From assembly GCA_913040905.1 (NCBI GenBank), contig CAJWIC010000002.1, forward strand, positions 1 to 26,456: a DNA stretch of 26,456 nucleotides. Direction: 5' to 3'. This DNA comes from an uncultured Synechococcus sp. (GTDB taxonomy: Bacteria; Cyanobacteriota; Cyanobacteriia; PCC-6307; Cyanobiaceae). Every line of letters starts with the position of its first letter. The first letter of the stretch is position 1. Below are positions 14,139 through 21,854 of the stretch, in pieces. The notes beneath the pieces are model-generated. The model saw only the letters and a list, made by a program, of their open reading frames with translations. It did not search any database and was not told the origin of the DNA. Position numbers and translations under genes: made by a program.

Positions 14139-15344
14139 TCATCCCAGGGAGCGTCCTTTCCACGTCCATCCCTGACCGGTGAACGTTCGCCAGACGGAAA
14201 CCGGACCGATGGCGCCCACGATCAATCCACCCATTCCCATCAGCCACCAGTGATCGATGGGGAGTTGGAATCGCTGTCGGTTCCAGAGGCGCAAGATGAA
14301 CTGCTGAACAACAGCCAAAAGGGCGGCAGCCAGCAGGGCCAGCCACCACCCCTGAGCCGTCGGAAGAGTCAGCCATAGAGCGATGGCAACGGGTATCAAC
14401 AGCCAGGGCAGGCTGAACATCAGCACCACCACACCGGCAGCGGCGAGTGCCTTGAAGGGATTCCGATCCAGTCCAAGACACCAGTTTTTGGTCCACCCTT
14501 CCCACAACGACGCCAGATCGGCGTACATGCGCAGATCGACGGCATCGAGACCCATCAGATAGCGCAGGCGGTAGCCGCCTGCCTTGATCGAGCGCGCCAG
14601 GGCCAGATCCTCCACCACCTCCGCCGCAAGAACACGGTGCCCACCGATTCGTTCATAGACGCTGCGGCGGAAGAGCATGAACGGCCCCGCCGCGAAGGCC
14701 ATTTCGGAGTCGGGATCATTGGCGGCCTGGATCGGGAAACCGAGGCCCAGCAGGCTGGCCATGATCGGTTGCACCATCCATTCAGCGAGGCAGCCGCAGG
14801 TGAGGCGCGGCGCCAGGCTCAACAGATCCGCCTGATCCGCCATCGCCTGCCGAAGGGCGCGACGCAGGGCATCGGCTTGCAGCTGCACATCGGCATCGAT
14901 GAACAGCACCCAGTCGCTGTGAACCTGCTCCATCGCCCTGGTGCAGGCCCAGTTCTTGCCCACCCAGCGTTCCAATGCCGGGCGCGGTCCGGCCGACAGC
15001 AGACTGAACCGTGCTGAACCCTGCGGGTGACGGGCCGCACAGGCCACTGCCAGTTCTGCTGTGGCATCACTGGAATCGTCATCCACCACCAGCACATGCC
15101 AGTCCCTACAAGGGGACTGGCCCGAGAGCACGCTGTCCAGACAGGGGCCGATATTGCCTGCTTCGTTGTAGGCCGGAATCACCACCGTGAGGGAGGTCTC
15201 GGACAGGGGCTCCTCCACGGGATCCTGCAGTTGCGGCGCCAGCGCAAACACCCGCCGGAGCCCGATCTGCAGGATCAGCAGGCCGATGCTGGACGCCACC
15301 GCGGTGGCCAGCAGCCCGAGCGCAACGATCACCAATGGATCCAA
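14139..15344 (-). CDS. family 2 glycosyltransferase, membrane-bound (HpnB-like)
   Basis: 401-residue GT-A glycosyltransferase that transfers a sugar from a nucleotide donor. One N-terminal membrane segment (4-27) precedes the catalytic domain: 'VVIPAYNEAGNI' (54-65), 'VVDDDSSD' (86-93), metal-binding DAD (150-152) and catalytic-base region 'EVVEDLALAR' (242-251). Two or more C-terminal membrane segments follow (about 298-352 and 366-385). The architecture resembles hopanoid-associated HpnB and carotenoid glycosyltransferases, so a lipid acceptor is likely but inferred. No pathway neighbours are present. Confidence 0.82.
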   Translation of the reverse strand: MDPLVIVALGLLATAVASSIGLLILQIGLRRVFALAPQLQDPVEEPLSETSLTVVIPAYNEAGNIGPCLDSVLSGQSPCRDWHVLVVDDDSSDATAELAVACAARHPQGSARFSLLSAGPRPALERWVGKNWACTRAMEQVHSDWVLFIDADVQLQADALRRALRQAMADQADLLSLAPRLTCGCLAEWMVQPIMASLLGLGFPIQAANDPDSEMAFAAGPFMLFRRSVYERIGGHRVLAAEVVEDLALARSIKAGGYRLRYLMGLDAVDLRMYADLASLWEGWTKNWCLGLDRNPFKALAAAGVVVLMFSLPWLLIPVAIALWLTLPTAQGWWLALLAAALLAVVQQFILRLWNRQRFQLPIDHWWLMGMGGLIVGAIGPVSVWRTFTGQGWTWKGRSLG

Positions 15345-16027
15345 TGGCTGTCGGCAGGCACGCCTTCTCTAACTTCGTGGACAGCGGTTACAGGGGCAAT
15401 GCGCCTTTACACCGATTGCCGGATGTACTGCAGCACACCAACAATGTGGTCATCGAGATCGGAGGAGCCCATGACGGCCGAGACTCCACCTGAGCACAGC
15501 TGAGAAGCAGCCTGACTGAACGGCCCCTGCTCCAACAGTTTCCACCCATCCGTAAGGCTCGTCCTTTGGCAGGCATTCCCTGAGCGCCACGTCAATCGAC
15601 ACTCCAATGCACCGCCTTTCAGGTGCCCAGGAGTCCACAAGCCTTCACCCCTGGACCCCATGGCCCCAGGCGCCACGCAGCCAGACGCTTCGACCGATTC
15701 ATTCAGTCCCTTTGCTTGAGGTTCCAACTCCCTGAAGCATCACTGATCAGGTCGATTGCTATGCACAAACGAGCGAGGTAGGCCGTCCTTCCCATCCGGG
15801 AGGGGCGGCCTTCCCCTTGATATGCATCTCATTGATTCAGCCATAGGGCTGATGTTTACCCAACGCAATCTTTGATTTGCCGGATCGCACCATCCCGCAT
15901 ATGTTTTTCAGGTGAAGAGAAGCGCAGAAGACAGATTCCCTATCGAGGTGCATCCCCTGGATGATCAATTGCACCATGATCCGTCCACGGCGTTGACTTC
16001 ACGCAACCGTGATTCCGGAAGAGATCC
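15345..16027. other. 683-base stretch with no confident gene; one strong hairpin
   Basis: A minus-strand frame at 15407-15727 has a protein-like second half ('GWKLLEQGPFSQAASQLCSG'), but no credible start; it may be a decayed gene. The rest shows only very short frames. The main structure is the hairpin at 15780-15811. Confidence 0.45.
15780..15811 (+). ncRNA. long GC-rich hairpin, possible small RNA or terminator
   Basis: A 14-bp stem (three G-U pairs) AGGCCGTCCTTCCC/GGGAGGGGCGGCCT around ATCC. It is followed by TTCCCCTTGA, only a poor U-tract, and sits in a gene-free stretch preceded by TGCTAT, a weak -10 candidate. It could be the 3' end of a small RNA. Confidence 0.4.
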
Positions 16028-16192
16028 ATGACGACAGCGCCAGTGGTAACCACCCGCGACGGTGACACCGTTCGCATGTTTCAAGGCGTTGATGGCCCGC
16101 TGTACCGAGCCTGCAACGGCAACCGCTGCGTGAACTGCCGCGACCTGGTGATCGCCCTTGAGCACCTCAAGGTGTGGCGGCAGAAACTCTGA
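16028..16192 (+). CDS. small CxxC protein (54 aa)
   Basis: 54 residues with an AGAG ribosome site just before the ATG. N-terminal beta-like half, then 'ACNGNRCVNCRDLVIALEHL': three cysteines (29, 34, 37), the last two as C-x2-C, running into a helix. It resembles the 48-aa protein at 17780 in its CxxCR(D/N)L motif. Possibly zinc- or redox-active; family unknown. Confidence 0.65.
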   Translation: MTTAPVVTTRDGDTVRMFQGVDGPLYRACNGNRCVNCRDLVIALEHLKVWRQKL

Positions 16193-16219
16193 TCTGCGCT
16201 TGATCGCCAGAGCCAGGGT

Positions 16220-16456
16220 TCACTTCTGACGTTTGAAGGTGTAGCAGCCTCCGTGGTAGCCGGTGAAGGGCTGGGCATAGGTGGTCAGTTCCCAGCCCTG
16301 GTCCCCAAGCTCATTCATCAATCCCACCAGGGTCACATCACGCTGGGGGTGGCTGCGGGAAATGATCTGACGATCATCGAGCCACAGTTCCTCGATTTCA
16401 CCGGTCCACGACTTGCCGCGGGGTACAAAGCGGAGCTGGGTGTATTCCCACTTCAT
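16220..16456 (-). CDS. DUF4177-like protein (78 aa)
   Basis: 78 residues from ATG 16456. Opening 'MKWEYTQLRFV' and closing 'LMNELGDQGWELTTYAQPF' match the layout of the DUF4177 family (W-E-Y strand, then LxxLGxxGWEL), a small alpha/beta domain of unknown function. The frame extends upstream but the extra 33 residues lack protein character. Confidence 0.72.
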   Translation of the reverse strand: MKWEYTQLRFVPRGKSWTGEIEELWLDDRQIISRSHPQRDVTLVGLMNELGDQGWELTTYAQPFTGYHGGCYTFKRQK

Positions 16457-16616
16457 CGCAGACCGGCAAAGGCAATGGATCAAAGCACGCCGGTGGTCAT
16501 TGCAAGATGAAAGCAGCGCATCAGCGCAGGCAATCCGACACAGTGCAACCGACACGGTTGTGTCTGATGACGTCTCTCAGCTGCAAACAGGTGCTGGGGG
16601 CCGGAGCAACACCTGA

Positions 16617-17045
16617 TCAGACCTTCAGCGCCACGCTCTCGTGACTCAACAAGGGAGCATGGAGCAGATCAAAGACAGCATCAATCCGCTCCGCCTCCGG
16701 CTGCGCAATCGACAGCATCAACGCAAGGACATCCAGATGACGGCGTTCCTCGGCTGAATAGGGACCATCCGAGCGCATTAATTCAGAGGCCATCGCGTAG
16801 GCCGTCAACGCCTGAGCCGGGGACAGCACCGCAGCGGCCTGGAGCATCAGTGCCTTGTTGCCGCGCTCCCGCCGCAACGCCAGCACCGCATCCATGAGCA
16901 GCACCATGTCGTTATCGCTCATCCGGCAAAACGGTTCGCGGTAATCCAGGGCATGGCGCAGCGATCGAGCCCCGGCCCGCGACAGGGTTCCATCCCAGGA
17001 CACAGCCGTCAGACCGACGGCAGCAAAGGCAGTGACAAGGTTCAT
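16617..17045 (-). CDS. TerB-like protein
   Basis: 142-residue, all-helical protein resembling the TerB/DjlA N-terminal domain: 'DGTLSRAGARSLRHAL', then 'YAMASELMRSDGPYSAEERRHLDVLALML' in which Asp/Glu residues recur at the positions TerB uses for metal. Family members are linked to tellurite resistance and membrane-stress signalling. The ATG is preceded by AAGGGG. It starts 106 bases beyond the small helical gene on the same strand. Confidence 0.62.
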   Translation of the reverse strand: MNLVTAFAAVGLTAVSWDGTLSRAGARSLRHALDYREPFCRMSDNDMVLLMDAVLALRRERGNKALMLQAAAVLSPAQALTAYAMASELMRSDGPYSAEERRHLDVLALMLSIAQPEAERIDAVFDLLHAPLLSHESVALKV

Positions 17046-17151
17046 CGCTAACCCCTTGTATCAACGTTCAACCTGAAAGATGAGGGGGAGCCGTTTTGTC
17101 AAAAGCGCCACGGAATTGAACAACTGAGTGGATTCACCCAGATCCAGGGGC

Positions 17152-17316
17152 TCATTCGGGCAGGCGTTCAACAGCAACATGCATGAAGCGCTTGACCATG
17201 GCCATGGGCCAGCCCTCCCGCTGCAGTTCCTCAGCGATCTGATTGATCTGATTGGCAATCTCCTCGGCCACCAGCTCTTCAAGCAGCTGGTTGGAATGCT
17301 GGGTGGAGGCAGTCAT
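17152..17316 (-). CDS. acidic helical microprotein (54 aa)
   Basis: 54 residues from ATG 17316 with an AGG about 7 bases upstream. Amphipathic helix rich in Glu/Gln ('LLEELVAEEIANQINQIAEE') and a second basic helix ('MVKRFMHVAVERLPE'). Soluble; family unknown. Sits just upstream of the TerB-like gene on the same strand and could be cotranscribed with it. Confidence 0.6.
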   Translation of the reverse strand: MTASTQHSNQLLEELVAEEIANQINQIAEELQREGWPMAMVKRFMHVAVERLPE

Positions 17317-17431
17317 GGCACGCCTGATCTTCTACGGGGCTAACCCATCTCGACCGACCTGTGCCACTGCAGCATCCACGACCACTGCCAGCGCAGCGAC
17401 CACGTACGGTCGTCGAAGGATTGAGGGATGC

Positions 17432-17728
17432 ATGAAAAAGATGATCTGGGGCGTGGTTCTGATGCTTCTGCCGGCTGCGGTGCTGGCGGAGAGTGGCTTC
17501 CGGTGGACGGAAACCACCAGCAAGGAATGCAGGAGTTATTTCCAGCAGTCCTACATCGACCAGGCCAGGGCCCTGCCACCGAAGGGCATGGGAGATGACT
17601 ACTGCGGTTGCGTGAAAGATGCACTGGCCCGCAACCCGGAAGCAGCTGATGTCACAAGGATGTGTTCACTCATCGTGAACTCCAGATTTCAAACAGCATC
17701 ACAAGCGGTAAAGACCCCAGACAACTGA
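17432..17728 (+). CDS. secreted Cys-containing protein (98 aa)
   Basis: Signal peptide MKKMIWGVVLMLLPAAVLA, cleavage before 'ESGF', and GAGGG just upstream of the ATG. The mature domain has four cysteines ('KECRSYF', 'DYCGCVKD', 'RMCSLI') that could form two disulfides in the periplasm. The C-x-C and helical spacing recall small luminal proteins, but no family is recognised. The frame continues upstream in phase to ATG 17315, which I do not favour because it would bury the signal peptide. Confidence 0.72.
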   Translation: MKKMIWGVVLMLLPAAVLAESGFRWTETTSKECRSYFQQSYIDQARALPPKGMGDDYCGCVKDALARNPEAADVTRMCSLIVNSRFQTASQAVKTPDN

Positions 17729-17779
17729 CGAGCCGTTCAGAGCAGGCTTTGAGATAACTCATGGAGCACCATCCATGTT

Positions 17780-17926
17780 GTGTCTGATCACAAGCCAGCC
17801 AAGCCAATCAAGCTGCACAGTTCCATTCACGACGATCAACCCTGTGAATGCCTCAGCTGCCGCAATCTGCGGGCTGTCATCCAGCGCCATGCCCAGTCCC
17901 AGTCTCTGATGTTGCCGCGACACTGA
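17780..17926 (+). CDS. small CxxC protein (48 aa)
   Basis: 48 residues from GTG 17780. 'DDQPCECLSCRNLRAVIQRHA' gives C-x-C-x2-C followed by a helix, like the protein at 16028. No ATG available; a GGAG lies 13 bases before the start. Followed 20 bases later by the next small gene. Confidence 0.5.
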   Translation: MSDHKPAKPIKLHSSIHDDQPCECLSCRNLRAVIQRHAQSQSLMLPRH

Positions 17927-17946
17927 ACTGTTGGCAGGGTAAAGCC

Positions 17947-18099
17947 ATGAAGCACACCTCCTTGCTGCAACGTCTCGGCACCTATCTGCTGGGACTGGTG
18001 GATGAATACTGGGCAATGCGCCGGCCCTGGCAGTACGGCAACAGAGAACCCCAATGCGACCTGCAATGCGATGGTGATCAATGCCAGCGCAGAGACTGA
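17947..18099 (+). CDS. small Cys-rich-tail protein (50 aa)
   Basis: 50 residues with AGGG 8 bases before the ATG. An amphipathic N-terminal helix ('LLQRLGTYLLGLVDEYWAMRRPW') is followed by 'PQCDLQCDGDQCQRRD' with three regularly spaced cysteines (37, 41, 46). Possibly metal-binding and peripherally membrane-associated; family unknown. Confidence 0.6.
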   Translation: MKHTSLLQRLGTYLLGLVDEYWAMRRPWQYGNREPQCDLQCDGDQCQRRD

Positions 18100-18252
18100 A
18101 CCGGTCTGGATTGGGAGAAAAAGATGAGGCGACCGCTGGTGTGAGAGGACGGCCGCCGAAAGGAGCCAACTTCCCGGCCAGCTCCAACTTCTTCTAACCG
18201 CCGCTTCATCCCTTCACTGTTCGATCAGAGACACAATCACGGTGCCAAACCC

Positions 18253-18570
18253 ATGAATCGTTTTCACCTGTCCCTTCTGCTGGTGTTTGCACTCCTGGAA
18301 GGGGCGGCTCAGGCCAACACCACCACAAGGGAGCAGCAGTCGGTGATTGCGCGCTGGACCGGTGAAAACATCTGTGAGATGGGCACCGATCGGTTCTATT
18401 CATTACCTGAGGAGAAGGTGCGCCGGTTGTTTGAAAGCCAGACATCCATGCGCTACGACGACATTCCCATCAACCCAACTGCTTCGGAACGCAACAGGAT
18501 CACAGCCCAACTCACCGGGTACATCACCGCCGTCTGCCCTGGTGAACTGGAAAGCTATCGAAATCGCTGA
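18253..18570 (+). CDS. secreted hypothetical protein (105 aa)
   Basis: Signal peptide (residues 1-21, 'LSLLLVFALLEGAAQA'), then about 84 mature residues with two cysteines ('ENICEMG' and 'TAVCPGE'), enough for one disulfide. Overall plan (short exported helical domain, Cys near each end) resembles the secreted protein at 17432, though they are not obvious paralogs. No family recognised. Confidence 0.7.
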   Translation: MNRFHLSLLLVFALLEGAAQANTTTREQQSVIARWTGENICEMGTDRFYSLPEEKVRRLFESQTSMRYDDIPINPTASERNRITAQLTGYITAVCPGELESYRNR

Positions 18571-18575
18571 ATCGA

Positions 18576-18815
18576 TCAGGGCTGATGCAACTGCAGCAGG
18601 AGCTTGGCCGCCAGCACTCTGGAGAGACGACGTTTCACCAACAGTTCGCAGATCCAATCAAACAGAGGTGGAGCATCGCCCACCTGTGCAAGCCGCTGTT
18701 CAAGTGCCTTGAGTTCTTGCGCGTGCTGACAACCCCGCAGAGCATCGATCAGCGTGTCCTCGGTCGGCTTGCCAGTCAAAGGGGTCCCGACCATCACATC
18801 CTGTTGCACCTTCAT
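18576..18815 (-). CDS. helical hypothetical protein (79 aa)
   Basis: 79 residues from ATG 18815; an internal ATG (residue 8) has a better AGGA. Body 'QELKALEQRLAQVGDAPPLFDWICELLVKRRLSRVLAAKLLLQLHQP' is clearly protein-like, helical and basic at the end. Convergent with the secreted-protein gene, stops five bases apart. Family unknown. Confidence 0.6.
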   Translation of the reverse strand: MKVQQDVMVGTPLTGKPTEDTLIDALRGCQHAQELKALEQRLAQVGDAPPLFDWICELLVKRRLSRVLAAKLLLQLHQP

Positions 18816-19047
18816 GCGTGCTAGGCCATTCAGGTGCGCTTTGTCACCAAGGGTTCAGAACTCAACGACGACGAGGCTTGATGATCGCTGGTTGCAACGG
18901 GCAGGCCAATGCATTGAACGGTTGATGCTTGCCTTCAAGGATCATCGTGCCGATGGGATAGGCGTTGGCGAGTACGAGCTTCATGGGATTGGTCGCATGC
19001 AGGATCAACCACCTGCTACGGATTCACAATGCCTCGCGTCTGACTGA
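18814..19047 (+). CDS. possible small protein (77 aa)
   Basis: Frame from ATG 18814. The middle, 'LDDRWLQRAGQCIERLMLAFKDHRADGIGVGEYELHGIGR', looks like real protein, whereas the first 20 residues do not, so the true start may be a TTG inside. No ribosome site. Treat as tentative. Confidence 0.35.
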   Translation: MRARPFRCALSPRVQNSTTTRLDDRWLQRAGQCIERLMLAFKDHRADGIGVGEYELHGIGRMQDQPPATDSQCLASD

Positions 19048-19105
19048 TCGACTACCCCAATCCGCCAGGATAGGAACATCGACTCACTGGCCAGCAGGGT
19101 TTGCA

Positions 19106-19818
19106 TCAAGAATCGAGGGGATCGATCAGGCCATAGAGCAACGCCATCACGGCCATCTGGGTGCGATCACGGGCGCCGAGCTTGTCTTTGGCATTGATCA
19201 CATGGGTTTTCACGGTCTCCAACGAAATGCCGAGGCTGGTGGCGATGCCCTGGTTGGTGAGACCACGGGCCACCCCCGCCACAACATCCAGCTCCCGCTC
19301 GGTGAGCTCTTCGATCAGGGGCGGCAGGTTCGGGTTCGGCGCCTGAGCGGCACCGAGGCGGCGAATGTCTTCCGGGAAGTAGACACCCCCCTCAGCGATG
19401 GTGCGCAGGGCACCGATCAGGTCACCACGGCCGGTGCCCAGGCTTGACTTGAAGATCACGCCATCGGCAAAGGAATCCAACGCCTCCCGCACCAGAGCCT
19501 TGGTCTCCCGCTCCAGCACGATCAGCAGCTGGCAGGTAGGCAGCTCCGCCTTCACGCGGTTGAGCAACACCGGGCCATAGCCTGTTTCCAGATCCGAACT
19601 GCAGATCAGGAGATCCGGCTGGGTGCGCAGCACCAGCTCAACAGCTCCTTTTCCGTGGTGGCGGCCCCCACCAACGACGGCTGGATCGGTTCGGTGATGG
19701 CCAGGGCACTGAGGGTGAGCCGATCACCGAACACCAGCACCACGCGACGGTCCTGCAGCAACGCACAGGCCTGGTCGATCGCCTCCTTGGTGATGCGGGA
19801 ATCGAGCCGAAGCTCCAT
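19106..19818 (-). pseudogene. LuxR/NarL-type response regulator, frameshifted
   Basis: Two frames together encode a regulator of about 235 residues. The first (from ATG 19818) gives the N-terminal half of a receiver-like domain ('RRVVLVFGDRLTLSALAI') up to '...ATTEKE'. The second (to 19106) gives the rest and a full LuxR helix-turn-helix ('LTERELDVVAGVARGLTNQG', 'SLETVKTHVINAKDKLG'). They join at 19640-19655, where a single base appears missing; restoring one would read TEKEAVELVLRTQPDLL. The aspartate normally phosphorylated aligns with Ser in 'LLICSSDLETG', so this is an atypical receiver. Real mutation, sequencing error or frameshifting are all possible. Confidence 0.7.
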
Positions 19819-19887
19819 GGCGCAGTGTTCGTTTCTGCAGTTGTAGCGGGGATGAACCTCGAGATCCCTCGATTGAAGGAGAGATTG

Positions 19888-19995
19888 ATGTCAGGAACCA
19901 TCCCACTTGTCGTTAACAATGAACACTCATCAGGTCAGACTTCGACATCAGTTGTTGTGATTCAGCTTCTTCGCACCCATTGTGGTGAACCTTGA
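19888..19995 (+). CDS. possible microprotein (35 aa)
   Basis: Excellent ribosome site AAGGAGA five bases before the ATG is the only argument; the 35-residue product ('SGTIPLVVNNEHSSG...') has no recognised feature. An imperfect copy of the TCCCTC palindrome lies just upstream (19865-19880). The end overlaps the convergent gene by 34 bases. Confidence 0.35.
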   Translation: MSGTIPLVVNNEHSSGQTSTSVVVIQLLRTHCGEP

Positions 19996-20291
19996 AACCA
20001 TTCACCCAGGTCATCCTGAGACCCATTGAAATGGTCCTCACTTGTTTGTCCTGGAAGATTCATCTGCTGCATGAAACCACCAACAGATTGCTGATCCAAA
20101 TGCCCCCTCGCCTGGATAGACCTTGCTTTTCGGAGCCACTGCCACACGGTTGAGTTCCTATCTGCGTACTTCTGAATCAGAATTCTCTCTTCGAGGCTGA
20201 CCAACTCATTCCTGGACAAACGGGTGAGAATGTCCTGGAGTTTCAGTCTTGTTGTGGTGCTCAACATCGGAATGGAATCCGCTTGGGGCAT
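19962..20291 (-). CDS. helical hypothetical protein (109 aa)
   Basis: 109 residues from ATG 20291 (ATG 20267 and GTG 20318 are alternatives). The core 'LKLQDILTRLSRNELVSLEERILIQKYADRN' followed by 'TVWQWLRKARSIQ' resembles a short helical family I associate with marine Synechococcus, function unknown. The Gln/Gly-rich C-terminal third looks disordered. Confidence 0.6.
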   Translation of the reverse strand: MPQADSIPMLSTTTRLKLQDILTRLSRNELVSLEERILIQKYADRNSTVWQWLRKARSIQARGHLDQQSVGGFMQQMNLPGQTSEDHFNGSQDDLGEWFQGSPQWVRRS

Positions 20292-20677
20292 GCTGACCGC
20301 AATCAAATCTTTGGCCACAAAGTTCTCGATACCGATACAGACACTTGCCTTAAAGTTCGGAAAACCACAAAAAAATGAAGCAATTGTCTTGGCTGATACT
20401 TACTCGAGATGACAATTTTTGCTCCTACAGAACGATTGACTATCTGAACCAAGATATTGACGAGCTGGCATTGCTTCCAGTGGGATCCCTCGCCCGCTTC
20501 ACTCCACCCGCAGCAGCGCAAACCAAAGCCTGTCGAACGCCTGGGTCGTTTCGCGCTCCGCCATGCCAGTTAAAAAGCGAGAACCAGCACAAGACGAGCT
20601 TTGGACGTCGACGCAGGATCCCAGTTCCAGGAAGACCCATACCCCCACTTTCTAAGTGATGCCTGGAAGCCGCGGCA
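20292..20677. other. 386-base stretch with no confident gene
   Basis: The first 150 bases are AT-rich, unlike their surroundings, and look intergenic. Frames on both strands (plus 20375-20659, minus 20440-20694) are open but low in protein character. A 30-codon frame at ATG 20563 is possible. Confidence 0.4.
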
Positions 20678-20824
20678 TCAGACATTCTCTTCAAAAGTCT
20701 CCACGGTTTTCACACTGTCTTCCTCTGCCTCCACTTCCAACCAGAACTGGATGGCCTCTCGGATGTTCGTCAGAGCCTCGTCGGTCAGCAAAAATCGAAG
20801 CATCTGAACTCTCTCAAGCGACAT
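20678..20824 (-). CDS. acidic microprotein (48 aa)
   Basis: 48 residues from ATG 20824; 41 from the internal ATG, which has GAGAG six bases upstream. Helical and strongly acidic at the end ('WLEVEAEEDSVKTVETFEENV'). Downstream of, and possibly cotranscribed with, the basic protein gene at 20892. Family unknown. Confidence 0.55.
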   Translation of the reverse strand: MSLERVQMLRFLLTDEALTNIREAIQFWLEVEAEEDSVKTVETFEENV

Positions 20825-20891
20825 GACGGGCGTCATCCCTTGGATCAACACTGACCGGGTGCTGCAGGTGTTGCCTTGTTGAGCGCTGCAG

Positions 20892-21086
20892 TCAGGCTTC
20901 AGCGTCCAGCAGCTCAAGCTCCACTTCACGTCCTTTCAGCCTGTTGAGCATGTCGCGGCTGTGATCGATGGGCGGTCCGTAGGACTCAAAATCCATCTGA
21001 AACTGCGGCAGCACAGATCGCAGACCACGCCGTTTCTGCCGTGCCAGATAACGATGAAAACGGTTGAACGACCTCGATCGACCCAT
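20892..21086 (-). CDS. basic small protein (64 aa)
   Basis: 64 residues with a GAAG-type ribosome site. Arg-rich first third ('GRSRSFNRFHRYLARQKRRG') suggests nucleic-acid or ribosome binding; the second half is acidic ('GREVELELLDAEA'). No family recognised. Confidence 0.62.
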   Translation of the reverse strand: MGRSRSFNRFHRYLARQKRRGLRSVLPQFQMDFESYGPPIDHSRDMLNRLKGREVELELLDAEA

Positions 21087-21176
21087 GGAAACTTCTTCAA
21101 TCGTGTCTCCGTTGTAATGCGGCTCCAGGGATGAGAACTCTGTTGAAACAAACCATCGAGAAAGCTTTAAATCTGC

Positions 21177-21201
21177 AAAAAAAACGCCCCTGGAGGGGGC
21201 G
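21177..21201 (-). terminator. Rho-independent terminator of the 46-aa YRG gene
   Basis: On the minus strand, CGCCCCC-TCC-AGGGGCG (last pair G-U) followed by eight T. It lies 26 bases after the stop of the gene ending at 21228. Confidence 0.88.
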
Positions 21202-21227
21202 CTTGCTTGCCGATCAGTGGCAACAGT

Positions 21228-21368
21228 TCAGCTGTTGGTAGCCACGCCCCGATCGGTGCCAGCGGCAGAGCTGCGAGCAATGGTCGGAGAAAGGTGGGCT
21301 GAAGTGTCAATACCGCGATAGGCGGTGACACGCAAATGAGCCAGTTGAGCCTCAGTGAGGCGTGTCAA
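21228..21368 (-). CDS. YRG-motif microprotein (46 aa)
   Basis: 46 residues from TTG 21368, the only start in the frame, with a stop immediately before it. 'LRVTAYRGIDTS' carries the Tyr-Arg-Gly core seen in the two DUF4278 proteins of this window, although the rest ('HLSPTIARSSAAGTDRGVATNS') differs. The strong terminator just downstream supports expression. CAACCGCTA (21384-21392), the half-site of the palindrome before the DUF4278 genes, lies in its leader. Confidence 0.6.
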   Translation of the reverse strand: MTRLTEAQLAHLRVTAYRGIDTSAHLSPTIARSSAAGTDRGVATNS

Positions 21369-21692
21369 TCAGCAGCACTTTCCCAACCGCTATTCGGCTT
21401 TCTGTACTTCATCAACGTTTAACGGGAGTGACTCCCAGCCCCCTCCACTGGCAGAGCCGGTGGTGCAGCGGAGCTTCAATCGCTTTGGGGCTTCCCTGAT
21501 CTGGATATGGGATGAGGGCATTGAGCGGAAATCAGAAAAAACCGCGCTGTGTATCCAACTGAACGACACAGGGGTTGACCCTCCCCCTATAAATGACATG
21601 TAGCAACCGCTACGAACAACGTTCACCTCGCTCCTGCGAGGCGCAGATCACCAGGCCAAGGAACGGGGACCTGGATTTCTGAGGAACCACAA
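21369..21692. other. 324-base divergent regulatory region of two YRG genes
   Basis: Separates the minus-strand 46-aa gene from the plus-strand 33-aa gene. Open frames on both strands (plus 21355-21603, minus 21390-21626) overlap each other and are not convincing. It contains CAACCGCTA at 21384, TTGACC and TATAAA at about 21575-21593 (spacing too short for a standard promoter) and the palindrome at 21600. Confidence 0.5.
21600..21613 (+). promoter_or_regulatory. GTAGC-AACC-GCTAC palindrome
   Basis: 5-bp inverted repeat, 80 bases before the 33-aa DUF4278 gene. Read on the other strand it is GTAGCGGTTGCTAC, one base different from the element at 6139-6152. Likely a shared operator or leader hairpin. 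Confidence 0.45.
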
Positions 21693-21794
21693 ATGACCCT
21701 GACCTATCGCGGCCAGAAGTACAACCAGCAGAAGGTGGCAACCACCACCAACAAGCCTGCTCTGACCTACCGCGGCATTGCTTACGCCAAGTGA
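21693..21794 (+). CDS. minimal DUF4278 protein (33 aa)
   Basis: Just 33 residues: 'MTLTYRGQKYNQ', a 12-residue Thr/Lys linker, and 'LTYRGIAYAK'. It is therefore two DUF4278 motifs and almost nothing else, the same pair that ends the 81-aa protein at 6252. GAGGAACC lies just before the ATG, and a strong terminator follows. Function unknown; motif spacing and signals make it a confident gene despite its size. Confidence 0.8.
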   Translation: MTLTYRGQKYNQQKVATTTNKPALTYRGIAYAK

Positions 21795-21825
21795 TCCTGG
21801 CTTGATCAAACCAATACCGCAGCAC

Positions 21826-21854
21826 AAGCTCCTGCTACCGGCGGGAGCTTTTTT
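21826..21854 (+). terminator. Rho-independent terminator of the 33-aa DUF4278 gene
   Basis: AAGCTCCTGC/GCGGGAGCTT stem (one G-U) with TACCG loop region and six T. Confidence 0.9.

Noticed and set aside
20375..20659. 94-codon plus-strand frame
   Set aside because: Crosses from AT-rich to GC-rich sequence and becomes Pro/Arg low complexity; no ribosome site.
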